A stretch of DNA of 64,000 bases from Litoreibacter meonggei (GTDB taxonomy: Bacteria > Pseudomonadota > Alphaproteobacteria > Rhodobacterales > Rhodobacteraceae). Made by a program: the position numbers and the translations under genes. The stretch is taken from NCBI RefSeq assembly GCF_003663885.1, contig NZ_RCCE01000001.1, forward strand, positions 124,001-188,000. Reading direction: 5' to 3'. This document shows positions 19,193 to 28,024 of this stretch, in pieces. Within the stretch, counting starts at the first letter, position 1. Each line of letters opens with the position of its first letter. The notes below the pieces were generated by a model. The model worked only from the letters and a program-made list of their open reading frames with translations. It made no database searches and was not told the DNA's origin.

Positions 19193-19714
19193 ATGTTCTT
19201 TGAACTCATCGGCACGATCGTGGCGGGCGCGGCTGCGGCCCTTCTTGTGTGGGCAATCAACCGGACGTTGAAGGGGCGGCTGCCCAATTGGCTCATCCCC
19301 GCCGCTGCTGGTGTCGCAATGTTGCTCGCGACGATCTCCAGTGAATATGGCTGGTTCGGACGCGTTAAGGCAAACATGCCCGAGGGATTGGTTGTCGCTC
19401 AGACCATTGAAGAGACCAAGTTCTATCGCCCTTGGACCTATGCCAAACCCTTCGTTGCGCGCTTTGTGGCGGTGGATCAGGTTTCGGTTCGGACCCATCC
19501 AGCGCAACCTGACCAGCGGATCGTCGACTTGATATTCTATGGCCGGTGGTCGCGAACCGCAAAGGTGCCAATGCTGTTTGACTGCGCCAACGCCAAGCGG
19601 GCCGATGTGGTCGACGGCATCGAGTTCGGCACGGATGGCGATGTGGTGAATGCCCAATGGCGTGCCATAGAGCAAGACGACCCAATCCTGAAAGCTGCCT
19701 GCGAGACTTCATGA
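19193..19714 (+). CDS. Hypothetical membrane-anchored protein
   Basis: A 173-residue protein with two predicted N-terminal transmembrane helices (about residues 4-23 and 35-53) and a soluble C-terminal part of about 110 residues with no recognised motif. Ribosome binding site GGGAGGGG precedes the ATG. It lies between the DUF294 gene and the exonuclease fusion and is almost contiguous with the latter (one base between stop and start), so it probably works with them. I cannot assign a function. Confidence 0.7.
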   Translation: MFFELIGTIVAGAAAALLVWAINRTLKGRLPNWLIPAAAGVAMLLATISSEYGWFGRVKANMPEGLVVAQTIEETKFYRPWTYAKPFVARFVAVDQVSVRTHPAQPDQRIVDLIFYGRWSRTAKVPMLFDCANAKRADVVDGIEFGTDGDVVNAQWRAIEQDDPILKAACETS

Positions 19715-19715
19715 C

Positions 19716-21113
19716 ATGACACATCTCAGCCTCCGCCTGCGCATCTTCTTGTTCTTTTGCCTTATCGGCATCGGTGGCATAGTGGTTGTTCTGGGTGCGC
19801 TCTGGCTGGGATATCGTCAACTGGGCAATCAAGACGCCCTGTCGGCATTCACAACCGTTGCCATCGTCGCTGCCTTCGGGTTGCTGGCCCTCGCAACCTT
19901 CATCTGGCGGCTTTTTGATGAAAACGTCAGCAAACCGATCGAGCATCTGGCGGCCCAATTCCGTGTCCATGCCAATGCAGATATCAACGCAGATATAGAC
20001 GCGAAAACCGCGCAGTATCTGGGCGATCTGGCCCCTGCCGCCTCTGCCATCCGCCAAAAACTCGAGCAGGCCAATCAAGCCACTGCGGAGACCGTTGCCC
20101 AGAAAACCGCGCGGCTCGAACGTCAGCGCGCCCAGCTCCTGCGAATACTGTCAGACATTCCTGTCGCGGTTATCGTTGCAACGCAAGACCACCAGATCGT
20201 TCTCTACGACGGACAGGCCGCCGAGCTGATGGAGTGTGAAGCACCCGCGCGCCTGAACGGGTCCGTTTTCGACTATCTGGAGGAATCAGTCCTCCGCGAA
20301 ATCCTGTCGCAGATGGAAGCCGACGGGACCCACAGGCGCGAGATAGCAATCAAAGGTCGTTCCGGCGCAAATTACTCGGGGCATATCCGCCTCTTCGAGG
20401 CCGGCGCTGGCTACACGCTCATGCTAGAGCCGCTCGCGCCTTATGCCGAACGCCCGTTGGTCTATGATTTCGATCTGCTACAAAAAAGCAAGTCGACCGA
20501 TCCAAACGACACCGCGTTACGCGATCTGACCTTCGTCGTCTTCGACAGCGAAACGACTGGGCTTGACCCCAACAAAGATGACGTCGTGCAGCTTGGTGCG
20601 ATCCGTGTCGTCAACGGTAAAATCATCGCGACAGAGGTGTTCGAAACACTGGTAAATCCGGGCCGCCCTATTCCACCCAGTTCAACCAAAGTGCATCACA
20701 TCAACGATGGTATGGTCGCCGAAGCGCCGCCGTTTTCACAAGCCCGCGCTGCGTTTCATCGCTTCTCACGGGGGGCAGTTATCGTCGCACATAACGCGCC
20801 TTTCGACATGGCCTTTCTCCATCGTGACACCGCTGCCGAAGACCTTCAGTTCGACAACCCTATCCTTGACACGGTGCACTTATCCGCTGTGGTTTTCGGC
20901 GGCTCTGCAGAACATACGTTGGATGCTATCTGCGATCGGTTGGACGTGGAAATACCGACGGAATTACGACACACAGCTTTGGGCGATGCGATGGCCACCG
21001 CGCAGATACTTGTCGCACTGCTACCGATCCTCGAAGCGCGGGGACTATGCAGTTTTGGCGCGGTCCAAGCAGAAGTGAGAAAGCATATCAGAATATTGAA
21101 AGTTCAAGACTAA
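19716..21113 (+). CDS. Membrane-anchored PAS-like / 3'-5' exonuclease (DnaQ-type) fusion
   Basis: A 465-residue protein. Two transmembrane helices (about residues 10-31 and 43-65) are followed by a HAMP-like helical linker (66-140), a PAS-like segment (145-245) and a DEDDh exonuclease domain (270-440). The catalytic residues are all present: D277 and E279 (FDSETTG), D364 (HNAPFDMAF), H419 and D424 (HTALGDA). The exonuclease part is like the epsilon subunit of DNA polymerase III, but the sensor-like membrane half argues against replication proofreading. A signalling role on nucleotides or small RNA, with the DUF294 protein and the symporter, is inferred. Confidence 0.85.
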   Translation: MTHLSLRLRIFLFFCLIGIGGIVVVLGALWLGYRQLGNQDALSAFTTVAIVAAFGLLALATFIWRLFDENVSKPIEHLAAQFRVHANADINADIDAKTAQYLGDLAPAASAIRQKLEQANQATAETVAQKTARLERQRAQLLRILSDIPVAVIVATQDHQIVLYDGQAAELMECEAPARLNGSVFDYLEESVLREILSQMEADGTHRREIAIKGRSGANYSGHIRLFEAGAGYTLMLEPLAPYAERPLVYDFDLLQKSKSTDPNDTALRDLTFVVFDSETTGLDPNKDDVVQLGAIRVVNGKIIATEVFETLVNPGRPIPPSSTKVHHINDGMVAEAPPFSQARAAFHRFSRGAVIVAHNAPFDMAFLHRDTAAEDLQFDNPILDTVHLSAVVFGGSAEHTLDAICDRLDVEIPTELRHTALGDAMATAQILVALLPILEARGLCSFGAVQAEVRKHIRILKVQD

Positions 21114-21168
21114 CCGCAAAGCTTGCCGACCGAGGCCACGCAAGGACCCTGAGGTTGCGGTTTATCGG

Positions 21169-21666
21169 CTAGGTATTCGCGGGATGACAATATCGACTGA
21201 ATTGTTGCCTGATCTTACTCAATTTCGGATTAATGTAAGCTTTACAGAAAGGCTTATCGGCGTTCGATCTGTAATAATCTCGAAACTGTTCCGGCGACGG
21301 TTTGAAGCCGTTAAATGGCAGGACGATTGTAATAATCGGAGCCTCAAAGTCCTTTTGAAATGCTTTGATCTGGCCTTGGACAACCGCCGCTTGGCTCTCG
21401 GAATAAACATAAACCGCGCTACGGTATTTATCGCGCATTTTGTGCAGGGACGTACTGGCATGGGTCAGAACATGCACATTGACCAAGATCTCAAGCGGAA
21501 TGAGGTCAGGGTTAAACGTAACAACAACCGCCTCGGAATAGCTCTCATGCGGGGCGAGGGATTTGATATGTCCTTGCTCCACATTGTAGACACCCAGAAG
21601 CGCTTGGAACACTGCTTCGGTGCACCAGTGACAACCACCACCAAAGCCGATTTGCATCTGGTTCAC
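21169..21666 (-). CDS. msrA: Peptide-methionine (S)-S-oxide reductase
   Basis: A 165-residue MsrA. The active site is GCHWCTEAVF with the catalytic cysteine at residue 12; the usual Phe of GCFW is His here, as in some divergent branches. The family's YRSAVY motif and YYRSNAD appear, and a C-terminal YCHPANT offers a cysteine that could resolve the disulfide. It repairs oxidised methionine in proteins or free methionine sulfoxide. The gene is convergent with the exonuclease gene, 55 bases apart, and stands alone. Confidence 0.85.
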   Translation of the reverse strand: MNQMQIGFGGGCHWCTEAVFQALLGVYNVEQGHIKSLAPHESYSEAVVVTFNPDLIPLEILVNVHVLTHASTSLHKMRDKYRSAVYVYSESQAAVVQGQIKAFQKDFEAPIITIVLPFNGFKPSPEQFRDYYRSNADKPFCKAYINPKLSKIRQQFSRYCHPANT

Positions 21667-21708
21667 TGAATTACAATCAGCGCGAGTATTGCCGTTTTCA
21701 CGTGAGGT

Positions 21709-22956
21709 TTATCCATCGGTTTCTCCGGTCACGTCGGACTTGTCCCGAGCGGCATGGCCAATCCATTTTGAAAGCGGGGCCGCGGAAACACCGTGCAAAA
21801 TGATCGACAGGAAAACCGTCATCGAGACACAGGCCAGCAGTTCCTGTTCTCCGGGGAACTCGAACTCGTCCATCATAATAAGTGTGAAGAGGATGGAAGC
21901 CAGACCGCGTGGCCCAAACCAGCCCAAGAATAGCTTTTCATGTAGGGCAAGTCCGGTACCCAGCAGGGACAGCCAGATAGGCAACATCCGCACGATCGTC
22001 AGGAACAGCACGGCCAACACAACGGCCTTCCACGTCATGTGTTCTAATCCATCCGGCAAGAGCAGCGCCCCAAAGACGAGAAACGCGAACATCGTCAAAA
22101 GTTGTCCGACCCCTTCCATGAACTCCCCAATGAAGTGAATTTCATGTTTGTAGGTATTGCCGAACGCCATGCCCGCGACAAAGGCTGCGATGAACCCGTT
22201 TCCACCAACAATCTCTGACCCGATGAAGGCGGAAAATGCGACGGCTAAAAACGCCACACCACCGGCAGCTTCGGCCATGAGATTTCTGTTTTGGGCGACA
22301 TCCATCGCCTTGGCAAATCCCCAACCAAACGCGATCCCAACGATTGGCCCCAAAACGACCTGCAACACTGCCGCGAATGCCAGGCCGTCTGTATCTGCGC
22401 CCTCCATTCCAGCCGACGCCATAATCGCACCGAATAGAACAAAGGGGAGCACCAGCCCGTCGTTTAACCCGCTTTCCACGTTTATTGTTTGGCGCAATTC
22501 CTCCGGCACATCGGGGCTTGAAACAACAGTCTGCCCGAGCGCCGCGTCCGTCGGAGTTAATACAGCTGCGGTCAAAAGCGCCATAGCTAGCCCACTTTCG
22601 GGATTTAAGATGTAGGCTACCAACATCCCCAGCCCTACGGTCAGCGGCAATCCGATGACCAACATGCGCAGCGGGACACTGAAGTTCTTGCGCAGCGTTT
22701 TAAGACGGACATGGCTCGCGTCTGAAAACAACACGAGCACCAGCGTAATCTCTGCCAGCAGACGTTTCCCTTCGTTCAGAATTTCCGGTTCTGCCGACGC
22801 TTCGATAGGCCGAGAAATAATGTAGCCCATGGCCATAAATATGATGGGCAATGTCACGATCGATTTTGCGATCGCATTGGTAAGCAACGAATAAAGAAAA
22901 ACACCTGCCAAGACAGCCAGCAGGATGAGGTCTGTCGACCAATGCGTTGCGTCCAT
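21709..22956 (-). CDS. CPA1-type cation/proton antiporter
   Basis: A 415-residue inner-membrane protein with about 12-13 transmembrane segments. Family landmarks include the acidic TVLTPTDAALGQTVVSSPDVPEEL-type segment (DA and a following polar loop), NVESGLNDGLVLPFVLF and the late GWFGPRGLASIL. It exchanges Na+ or K+ for protons. The ATG at 22956 is preferred because GGAGGG lies seven bases upstream; an in-frame ATG 28 codons earlier has no such site. It lies 43 bases downstream of msrA's start on the same strand. Confidence 0.88.
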   Translation of the reverse strand: MDATHWSTDLILLAVLAGVFLYSLLTNAIAKSIVTLPIIFMAMGYIISRPIEASAEPEILNEGKRLLAEITLVLVLFSDASHVRLKTLRKNFSVPLRMLVIGLPLTVGLGMLVAYILNPESGLAMALLTAAVLTPTDAALGQTVVSSPDVPEELRQTINVESGLNDGLVLPFVLFGAIMASAGMEGADTDGLAFAAVLQVVLGPIVGIAFGWGFAKAMDVAQNRNLMAEAAGGVAFLAVAFSAFIGSEIVGGNGFIAAFVAGMAFGNTYKHEIHFIGEFMEGVGQLLTMFAFLVFGALLLPDGLEHMTWKAVVLAVLFLTIVRMLPIWLSLLGTGLALHEKLFLGWFGPRGLASILFTLIMMDEFEFPGEQELLACVSMTVFLSIILHGVSAAPLSKWIGHAARDKSDVTGETDG

Positions 22957-23524
22957 ATCAACCCTCCAATGCAGTTGTTGCTCTTTTAGCCGATAGGTTA
23001 GCACGCGTTGCCGCAACACTACCTGCAAAGACTTCTGCACAATTTAGTGCAGGGACATCCACACCAAAGTCGCGGGCGGCTTCATGATCAGCTGAAATCA
23101 ATCTTGGCGCAGTTGCCGTTTTCGCTCTGCCAATACCCGTACAAACTCTCCAACTCAGGAGCTGTCCATCGGGAACGGTTCATTTCGAAGTTGGGCAGAC
23201 TAAACAGAAGATGTCGATTACTGGCTCAACCGTTGTCCATGCACCACTAAGCTGAGCGAGCATGAAGACTCCCCAAGCTGGAGGCAACGATGGTCGGTCA
23301 GTATTTTCTTGCGCCCCGCCGTTCGTTGATATGGATTGGTAAACGGCCCTACCCAAACTGCTCATAGCTTGGGATATATACTCAGCTGAAGGTTAAGATT
23401 TGATGTTGTGTCCCGTTTCATTTCGCACGACAGACCATAAAATCTACGCGGTCTGGCACGATTGTGGTGCGCGTTTAGACCTGATGTTCGCCGACCACGT
23501 TCCTCATGCAATAGCAGGCCACAC
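22957..23524. other. Gene-poor stretch between antiporter and aconitase-X genes
   Basis: About 570 bases with only short, unconvincing reading frames on both strands. It must contain the promoters of the two divergent genes. No clear palindrome, terminator or RNA gene was recognised. Confidence 0.4.
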
Positions 23525-25237
23525 ATGACCACTGAACCATCCCGCTCAAACACTCTGCTTGTACAAAACGACACCAAGGGCGAGGTGCTGGCCTGTCAGG
23601 AAGGGTTGAGCTTTTGGGGTGGTGTCGACCCGGATACCGGCGTGGTTATTGACGCGCACCACCCCAACCACGGGGCATCGCTTGCGGGTCGTATCGTATT
23701 AATGCCAACCTCTCGAGGGTCGTGCAGCGGCAGCGGCGTCTTGTTGCAACTGGCACGCAACGGAACTGCGCCCGCCGCCCTTGTTTTCCACGAAGCCGAG
23801 GACATTCTAACTCTTGGTGCGATGATTGCAGCGCTACTTTTTGACAGCCCCGTCGCGGTTCTGCGTGTGGCGCCGACGGTCTACGACGCATTGTCTAAGG
23901 TGAGCGTGGCAGAAATTAGAAATAACACACTAGAATTTTCTGATCAGTCGATCCCGCTTTCACGGGCAACGACAGCAGATTTGAGCCTGAGTGATACCGA
24001 CCTGAATATTCTGAGCGGAGGTGATGGCACCGCAAAAAAAGTTGCGATGGAAGTGATTTGCCTGATGGCAGCAGCACAAGGTGCGCGTGAGTTAATTGAT
24101 GTTTCACGGGCGCATATCGACGGCAGCATTTTAGCGCATGATGCTAATCTGGATTTTGCGGAGAAGATGCAAAAGATGGGGGCCAGGGTCTGTATTCCAA
24201 CCACTATCAACGCAATCTCGGTAGATCGGGAGAATTGGAGAACGCAGGGTGTCGTGCCTGATTTTGGCGATAAAGCCAGTCGCCTTGCTGATGCCTACGT
24301 CAATATGGGCGCACGCCCGACATTTACGTGTGCGCCTTATTTGCTGGACGACGCGCCCGTAGAGGATGAAGCAATCGGATGGTCGGAATCCAACGCGGTC
24401 ATATACGCAAATTCGGTACTAGGTGCGCGCACGCAAAAGCACCCAGATTACCTTGATTTGTTCATTGCAATGAACGGCCGCGCGCCAAACACAGGCGTCT
24501 ATCTGGCCGAAAATCGAGTGCCTGTTTGCGAGCTGCGTGTAGAGTTGCCCGCACATTTTGATGACGCTCTGTGGCCGATGCTTGGGTGGCTGGCTGGCGC
24601 AAAATCTCCGAATTGCGTTCCGGTGCTAACCGGGCTTGAAGCCGCATCGCCGACACCAGACGATCTTAAGGCGCTTTGCGCTGCTTTTGGCACAACTTCA
24701 GCGGCCCCCATGCTGCATGTACGAGGTCATACGCCCGAAGGAGAGCTAAAGCTTGCCGATCACGCGCAACAATTCAATATCACCCATGCTGATCTGGTTC
24801 AGCTTTGGCGGGACTTTAACGTCGCTACTGATCAGATTGATCTTGTCGCAATCGGCAGCCCGCATGCGTCTGCGTCCGAATGTCAAAAATTTGCTCAGCT
24901 CTTGGGTGATGCGCATTGTCATTTCGAAACCAAAACGATTGTGACGGTCGGTCGGAAAACCCACGCCGAAATAGCCGCCGAGGGCACGTTAGACCGGCTT
25001 CAAAGCTCGGGTGTTCAGGTCATTCCGGACATTTGCTGGTGCTCCATAACGGAACCTGTTTTCCCATCCAGCGCTTCAGTCTTGATGACAAATTCTGGAA
25101 AATACGCACATTACGGAAAAGGTCTGACAGGTAGGGACGTCCGATTTGGAAGTTTGGAGGACTGCGCACGATCGGCAATAAGTGGTCGTGCCGATACTGG
25201 GTTACCATGGTGGCTAACTCCGCAAACCACGTCTTGA
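23525..25237 (+). CDS. Aconitase X family protein (fused type; possible cis-3-hydroxy-L-proline dehydratase)
   Basis: A 570-residue protein uniting the small swivelling domain (about residues 15-140, with SRGSCSGSGVLL, the conserved Ser-rich loop) and the large AcnX domain (about 165-560) in one chain. Characterised AcnX members act as cis-3-hydroxy-L-proline dehydratases in bacteria or mevalonate-5-phosphate dehydratases in archaea; the bacterial reaction is the better guess here. The ATG at 23525 has a weak ribosome binding site, so the start is uncertain. Base composition is a little more AT-rich than in flanking genes. It converges with the flavoprotein gene 15 bases away. Confidence 0.82.
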   Translation: MTTEPSRSNTLLVQNDTKGEVLACQEGLSFWGGVDPDTGVVIDAHHPNHGASLAGRIVLMPTSRGSCSGSGVLLQLARNGTAPAALVFHEAEDILTLGAMIAALLFDSPVAVLRVAPTVYDALSKVSVAEIRNNTLEFSDQSIPLSRATTADLSLSDTDLNILSGGDGTAKKVAMEVICLMAAAQGARELIDVSRAHIDGSILAHDANLDFAEKMQKMGARVCIPTTINAISVDRENWRTQGVVPDFGDKASRLADAYVNMGARPTFTCAPYLLDDAPVEDEAIGWSESNAVIYANSVLGARTQKHPDYLDLFIAMNGRAPNTGVYLAENRVPVCELRVELPAHFDDALWPMLGWLAGAKSPNCVPVLTGLEAASPTPDDLKALCAAFGTTSAAPMLHVRGHTPEGELKLADHAQQFNITHADLVQLWRDFNVATDQIDLVAIGSPHASASECQKFAQLLGDAHCHFETKTIVTVGRKTHAEIAAEGTLDRLQSSGVQVIPDICWCSITEPVFPSSASVLMTNSGKYAHYGKGLTGRDVRFGSLEDCARSAISGRADTGLPWWLTPQTTS

Positions 25238-25252
25238 TCTGATTGACTTCTC

Positions 25253-27688
25253 TCAGCATCTGACGTGAAGCAAAGCTTCGTCATAAAGTGCTTTTTCAGA
25301 AACAACCGAAGACACAAGCTGCCCCAACAGGTCAATCTGAAGGCAGCACCCGACCTGCGAAAACCGCGCCTCTACGAACGCATAAGCGATGTTTTTTCCA
25401 ACCCTGTGGCCGTACCCACCAGACGTCACAGTCCCCACAACCGTATCACCAGACATCACGGATGCGCCGCCATGGGCGGGCGCATGATCGCTATCAAGAC
25501 ATAGCGTGACCAGATGTTTGGTCGGCGGCGTCTTAATCCGTTCGACAAGTGCCGCTTTGCCGATGAAATCGGTTTTTTCCATTTGAACGAACCGGTCCAG
25601 TCCCGTCTCGAACGGATCGAATTCCGTCAAGAGGTCGGACTTCCAATGTAGATAACCCTTTTCCAGACGCATCGACTCGACGGCATGTGCCCCGAACAAG
25701 CGCAGCCCATGCGCCCTGCCCGCCTCGCGCAAAGCAAGGTAGGCCGCGTAAAGAGACGCGTTCGGGATGTGCAGCTCATAGGCCAGCTCCCCCGAGAAGC
25801 TGACCAACATAGCCGTCGCAGGCGCAAAGCCAATGAAGCATTCACGAACCGACAACCAAGGAAACGCTTCACGTGACCAGTCAGCCCGACTGACCATCTG
25901 CATGACATCGCGCGCCTTTGGTCCCGCCAGAACAAGGATCGTCATGTCATTGGTGAGTGAGGTGATCTGCACGTCCTCATCGGCACCGATATGGGCGGTC
26001 AGCCAATCCATATCGTGATATTCGGAGGCCGCTGCCGATCCATACCAGATACGGGCCGGACCACGGTCGGACGCTGGAATATTGGCAATCGTTGCTTCGG
26101 CTTTGAGCATGCCGTGGTGGTTCAACAAATAGCCCAACCCCACGCGTCCCTCCTTGCGCGGAAGCCTGCCACAGATCATCCGGTCTAAGAACGACACGGC
26201 GTCGGCGCCGGTGATCTCGAGGCGGTTGAAACCGTTGACCTCGCACAGGCCCACCGCATTTTGCACCACGTCGACCTCCTTGGCCACCACGGGAAAGGAC
26301 TCGTCAAAGTGAAAGCCGTGTGTGACGTGAAAATCCGCCGAGGGCTTGAAAAACTCTGCGCGCTCCCAGCCGTTTACGACGGTAAACTCGGCCCCTTCGG
26401 CGGCCAGAACAGGGGTGAGCGGTGTCGTCTTCGCCATGCGGCCCGCTGGGCGATGCTCGTTGGGAAAATGAAAGCGGAATTCGTTTTGGTAGTCCTCAAT
26501 TGCCTTCAACGCCGTCAATTCCACATTGGCATGTCCGGTGAAACGACGCGGGTCGATGCACCACGTGTCGTAGCACGCCTCGCCATGCACAATCTGCTGC
26601 GCCAGAAGCCACCCATGCCCGCCGCCCTCGCCCAAACCGGCGCGCAGGCCAATTATGCAAAAGGCATTTCGCTTTCCCGGGATCGGCCCCACTAAGGGTG
26701 CGCCGTCAATCGTGTAGGTGATTGGGCCGTTCACGATGGTATGAATGCCGGCCTCCGTCAGCGCCGGCATCCGCGCGAACGCCCCTTCCAGCACGTCGGT
26801 GATCCGGTCCAAATCATCGGGGCACAGTGCATTTACGAAATGCGGGTCGATCCCATCCATGCCCCAAGTCCGGCAATCCTGCTCGTAAAACCCGATCAGC
26901 AGGCCGTTCTTTTCTTGCCGGCTATAGTAATCGCTAATGGGGCAGCGCAGCAGCGGCATCCGGTGCCCGGCGTCTCGGATCGCGGGGATTTCCTCTGTCA
27001 CGAAATACTGGTGTTCCATCGACACCACAGGGTGCTGAACCCCCATCATCCCCCCGACTTCATTGACGCGGTAGCCACACGCATTCACCACGATCTCGCA
27101 GGTGATGTCGCCGTGATCCGTATGCACCGTCCAACTGTCATCTTTGTGCTGCGTCAGCGCGGTGACCGGCGTGTTCCGGTACACTTCCGCTCCGGCCTTG
27201 CGCGCACGCCTCGCCAAGGCCTGACACAGCTGCGCGGGATCAATGTCGCCGTCGCTTCCATCCCACAGCCCGCCCAGCAAGTTATCGGTTGAAATCAACG
27301 GATGACGCCGCGCACATTCAGCGGCGTCCAGCACCTCGAATTCCACCCCCATGCCCCGCGCCATCGAAGTGAAGTGGCGGTAGCCATCCATTTGCGCCTC
27401 GGTATTGGCCAAGCGGATACCACCATCGCCATGGTTGTAGCTGACAGGGTAATCAGGATCATCGCGCAGCTCTTTATACAGCTCGATAGAATGCGTCTTC
27501 AGACCGACCATGGTTTGGTTCATGCCAAAATTTGTCACCTGCGCGGCCGAATGCCACGTCGTGCCAGACGTCAGCTCGTTGCGCTCCACAAGCACAACGT
27601 CCGACCAGCCTTCCTGCGTCAAATGATACAGTGTGGAGCAGCCAGCAATGCCACCCCCGATAACGACAACACGCGCATGCGATTTCAT
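25253..27688 (-). CDS. Dimethylglycine/sarcosine dehydrogenase-type flavoprotein
   Basis: An 811-residue cytoplasmic enzyme. The N-terminal FAD-binding DAO domain (residues 1-375) has the dinucleotide motif VVVIGGGIAGCSTLYHL and TTWHSAAQ, where His46 corresponds to the covalent FAD-attachment histidine of dimethylglycine and sarcosine dehydrogenases. A FAO_M linker and an aminomethyltransferase (GcvT-like, tetrahydrofolate-binding) domain (about 430-800) follow. It would oxidatively demethylate an N-methyl amino acid and pass the one-carbon unit to tetrahydrofolate. With betaine/DMSP carriers elsewhere in the window this fits glycine betaine catabolism, but substrate choice cannot be read from sequence. 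Confidence 0.88.
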   Translation of the reverse strand: MKSHARVVVIGGGIAGCSTLYHLTQEGWSDVVLVERNELTSGTTWHSAAQVTNFGMNQTMVGLKTHSIELYKELRDDPDYPVSYNHGDGGIRLANTEAQMDGYRHFTSMARGMGVEFEVLDAAECARRHPLISTDNLLGGLWDGSDGDIDPAQLCQALARRARKAGAEVYRNTPVTALTQHKDDSWTVHTDHGDITCEIVVNACGYRVNEVGGMMGVQHPVVSMEHQYFVTEEIPAIRDAGHRMPLLRCPISDYYSRQEKNGLLIGFYEQDCRTWGMDGIDPHFVNALCPDDLDRITDVLEGAFARMPALTEAGIHTIVNGPITYTIDGAPLVGPIPGKRNAFCIIGLRAGLGEGGGHGWLLAQQIVHGEACYDTWCIDPRRFTGHANVELTALKAIEDYQNEFRFHFPNEHRPAGRMAKTTPLTPVLAAEGAEFTVVNGWERAEFFKPSADFHVTHGFHFDESFPVVAKEVDVVQNAVGLCEVNGFNRLEITGADAVSFLDRMICGRLPRKEGRVGLGYLLNHHGMLKAEATIANIPASDRGPARIWYGSAAASEYHDMDWLTAHIGADEDVQITSLTNDMTILVLAGPKARDVMQMVSRADWSREAFPWLSVRECFIGFAPATAMLVSFSGELAYELHIPNASLYAAYLALREAGRAHGLRLFGAHAVESMRLEKGYLHWKSDLLTEFDPFETGLDRFVQMEKTDFIGKAALVERIKTPPTKHLVTLCLDSDHAPAHGGASVMSGDTVVGTVTSGGYGHRVGKNIAYAFVEARFSQVGCCLQIDLLGQLVSSVVSEKALYDEALLHVRC

Positions 27689-28024
27689 AGGATATCCTCA
27701 TCATTCTTCTTTGAGAGACTAGGAAATACACGGGACTGTCAATGTTGCTATTTAAGTTCTTAGCAATCGGAAATTACTATTCAAAATATCGGAATTTAGA
27801 CGCACAAATTGCGTCAAACCCAACGTCACATCCCTGCTTAGCCACGACATTGCGAGTGACGGTCACACATGATGCAAGGTTCCCTTGAAAAGGTCGTTAT
27901 AGCCGCAAGGCGCGACATAGATGTCAGAGGTGACAATGCCACTTTCGGAACGGGCGGCGCAGCGACCTCCATGTTAGATATTAAATCCGGGTGAATTGAT
28001 ATGCACGGCACGCAGTTCTCCGAG
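27689..28024. promoter_or_regulatory. Intergenic region with palindromes upstream of the flavoprotein gene
   Basis: About 336 bases without a gene. It holds the promoter of the minus-strand flavoprotein gene and the end of the TRAP operon. Seen: an inverted repeat TTGCTA-N10-TAGCAA at 27745-27766, 57-78 bases upstream of the flavoprotein start, and GTGAC-G-GTCAC at 27856-27866. Both could be operators. No strong terminator was found after the TRAP large permease gene. Confidence 0.35.

Noticed and set aside
21112-21162. AACCGCAA / TTGCGGTT repeat between the exonuclease and msrA genes
   Set aside because: The arms are separated by 35 bases and no T-run follows, so it is not a convincing terminator.
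23088-23183. Short minus-strand frame with ELESLYGYWQS, reminiscent of the start of PAS_5 domain proteins
   Set aside because: Only 31 codons from its ATG, no ribosome binding site and no continuation; the similarity is too short to call a pseudogene.
26261-27763. Long plus-strand frames opposite the dimethylglycine-type dehydrogenase
   Set aside because: They are antisense to a clear gene with intact domains and show only the Arg/His-rich composition of mirror frames.
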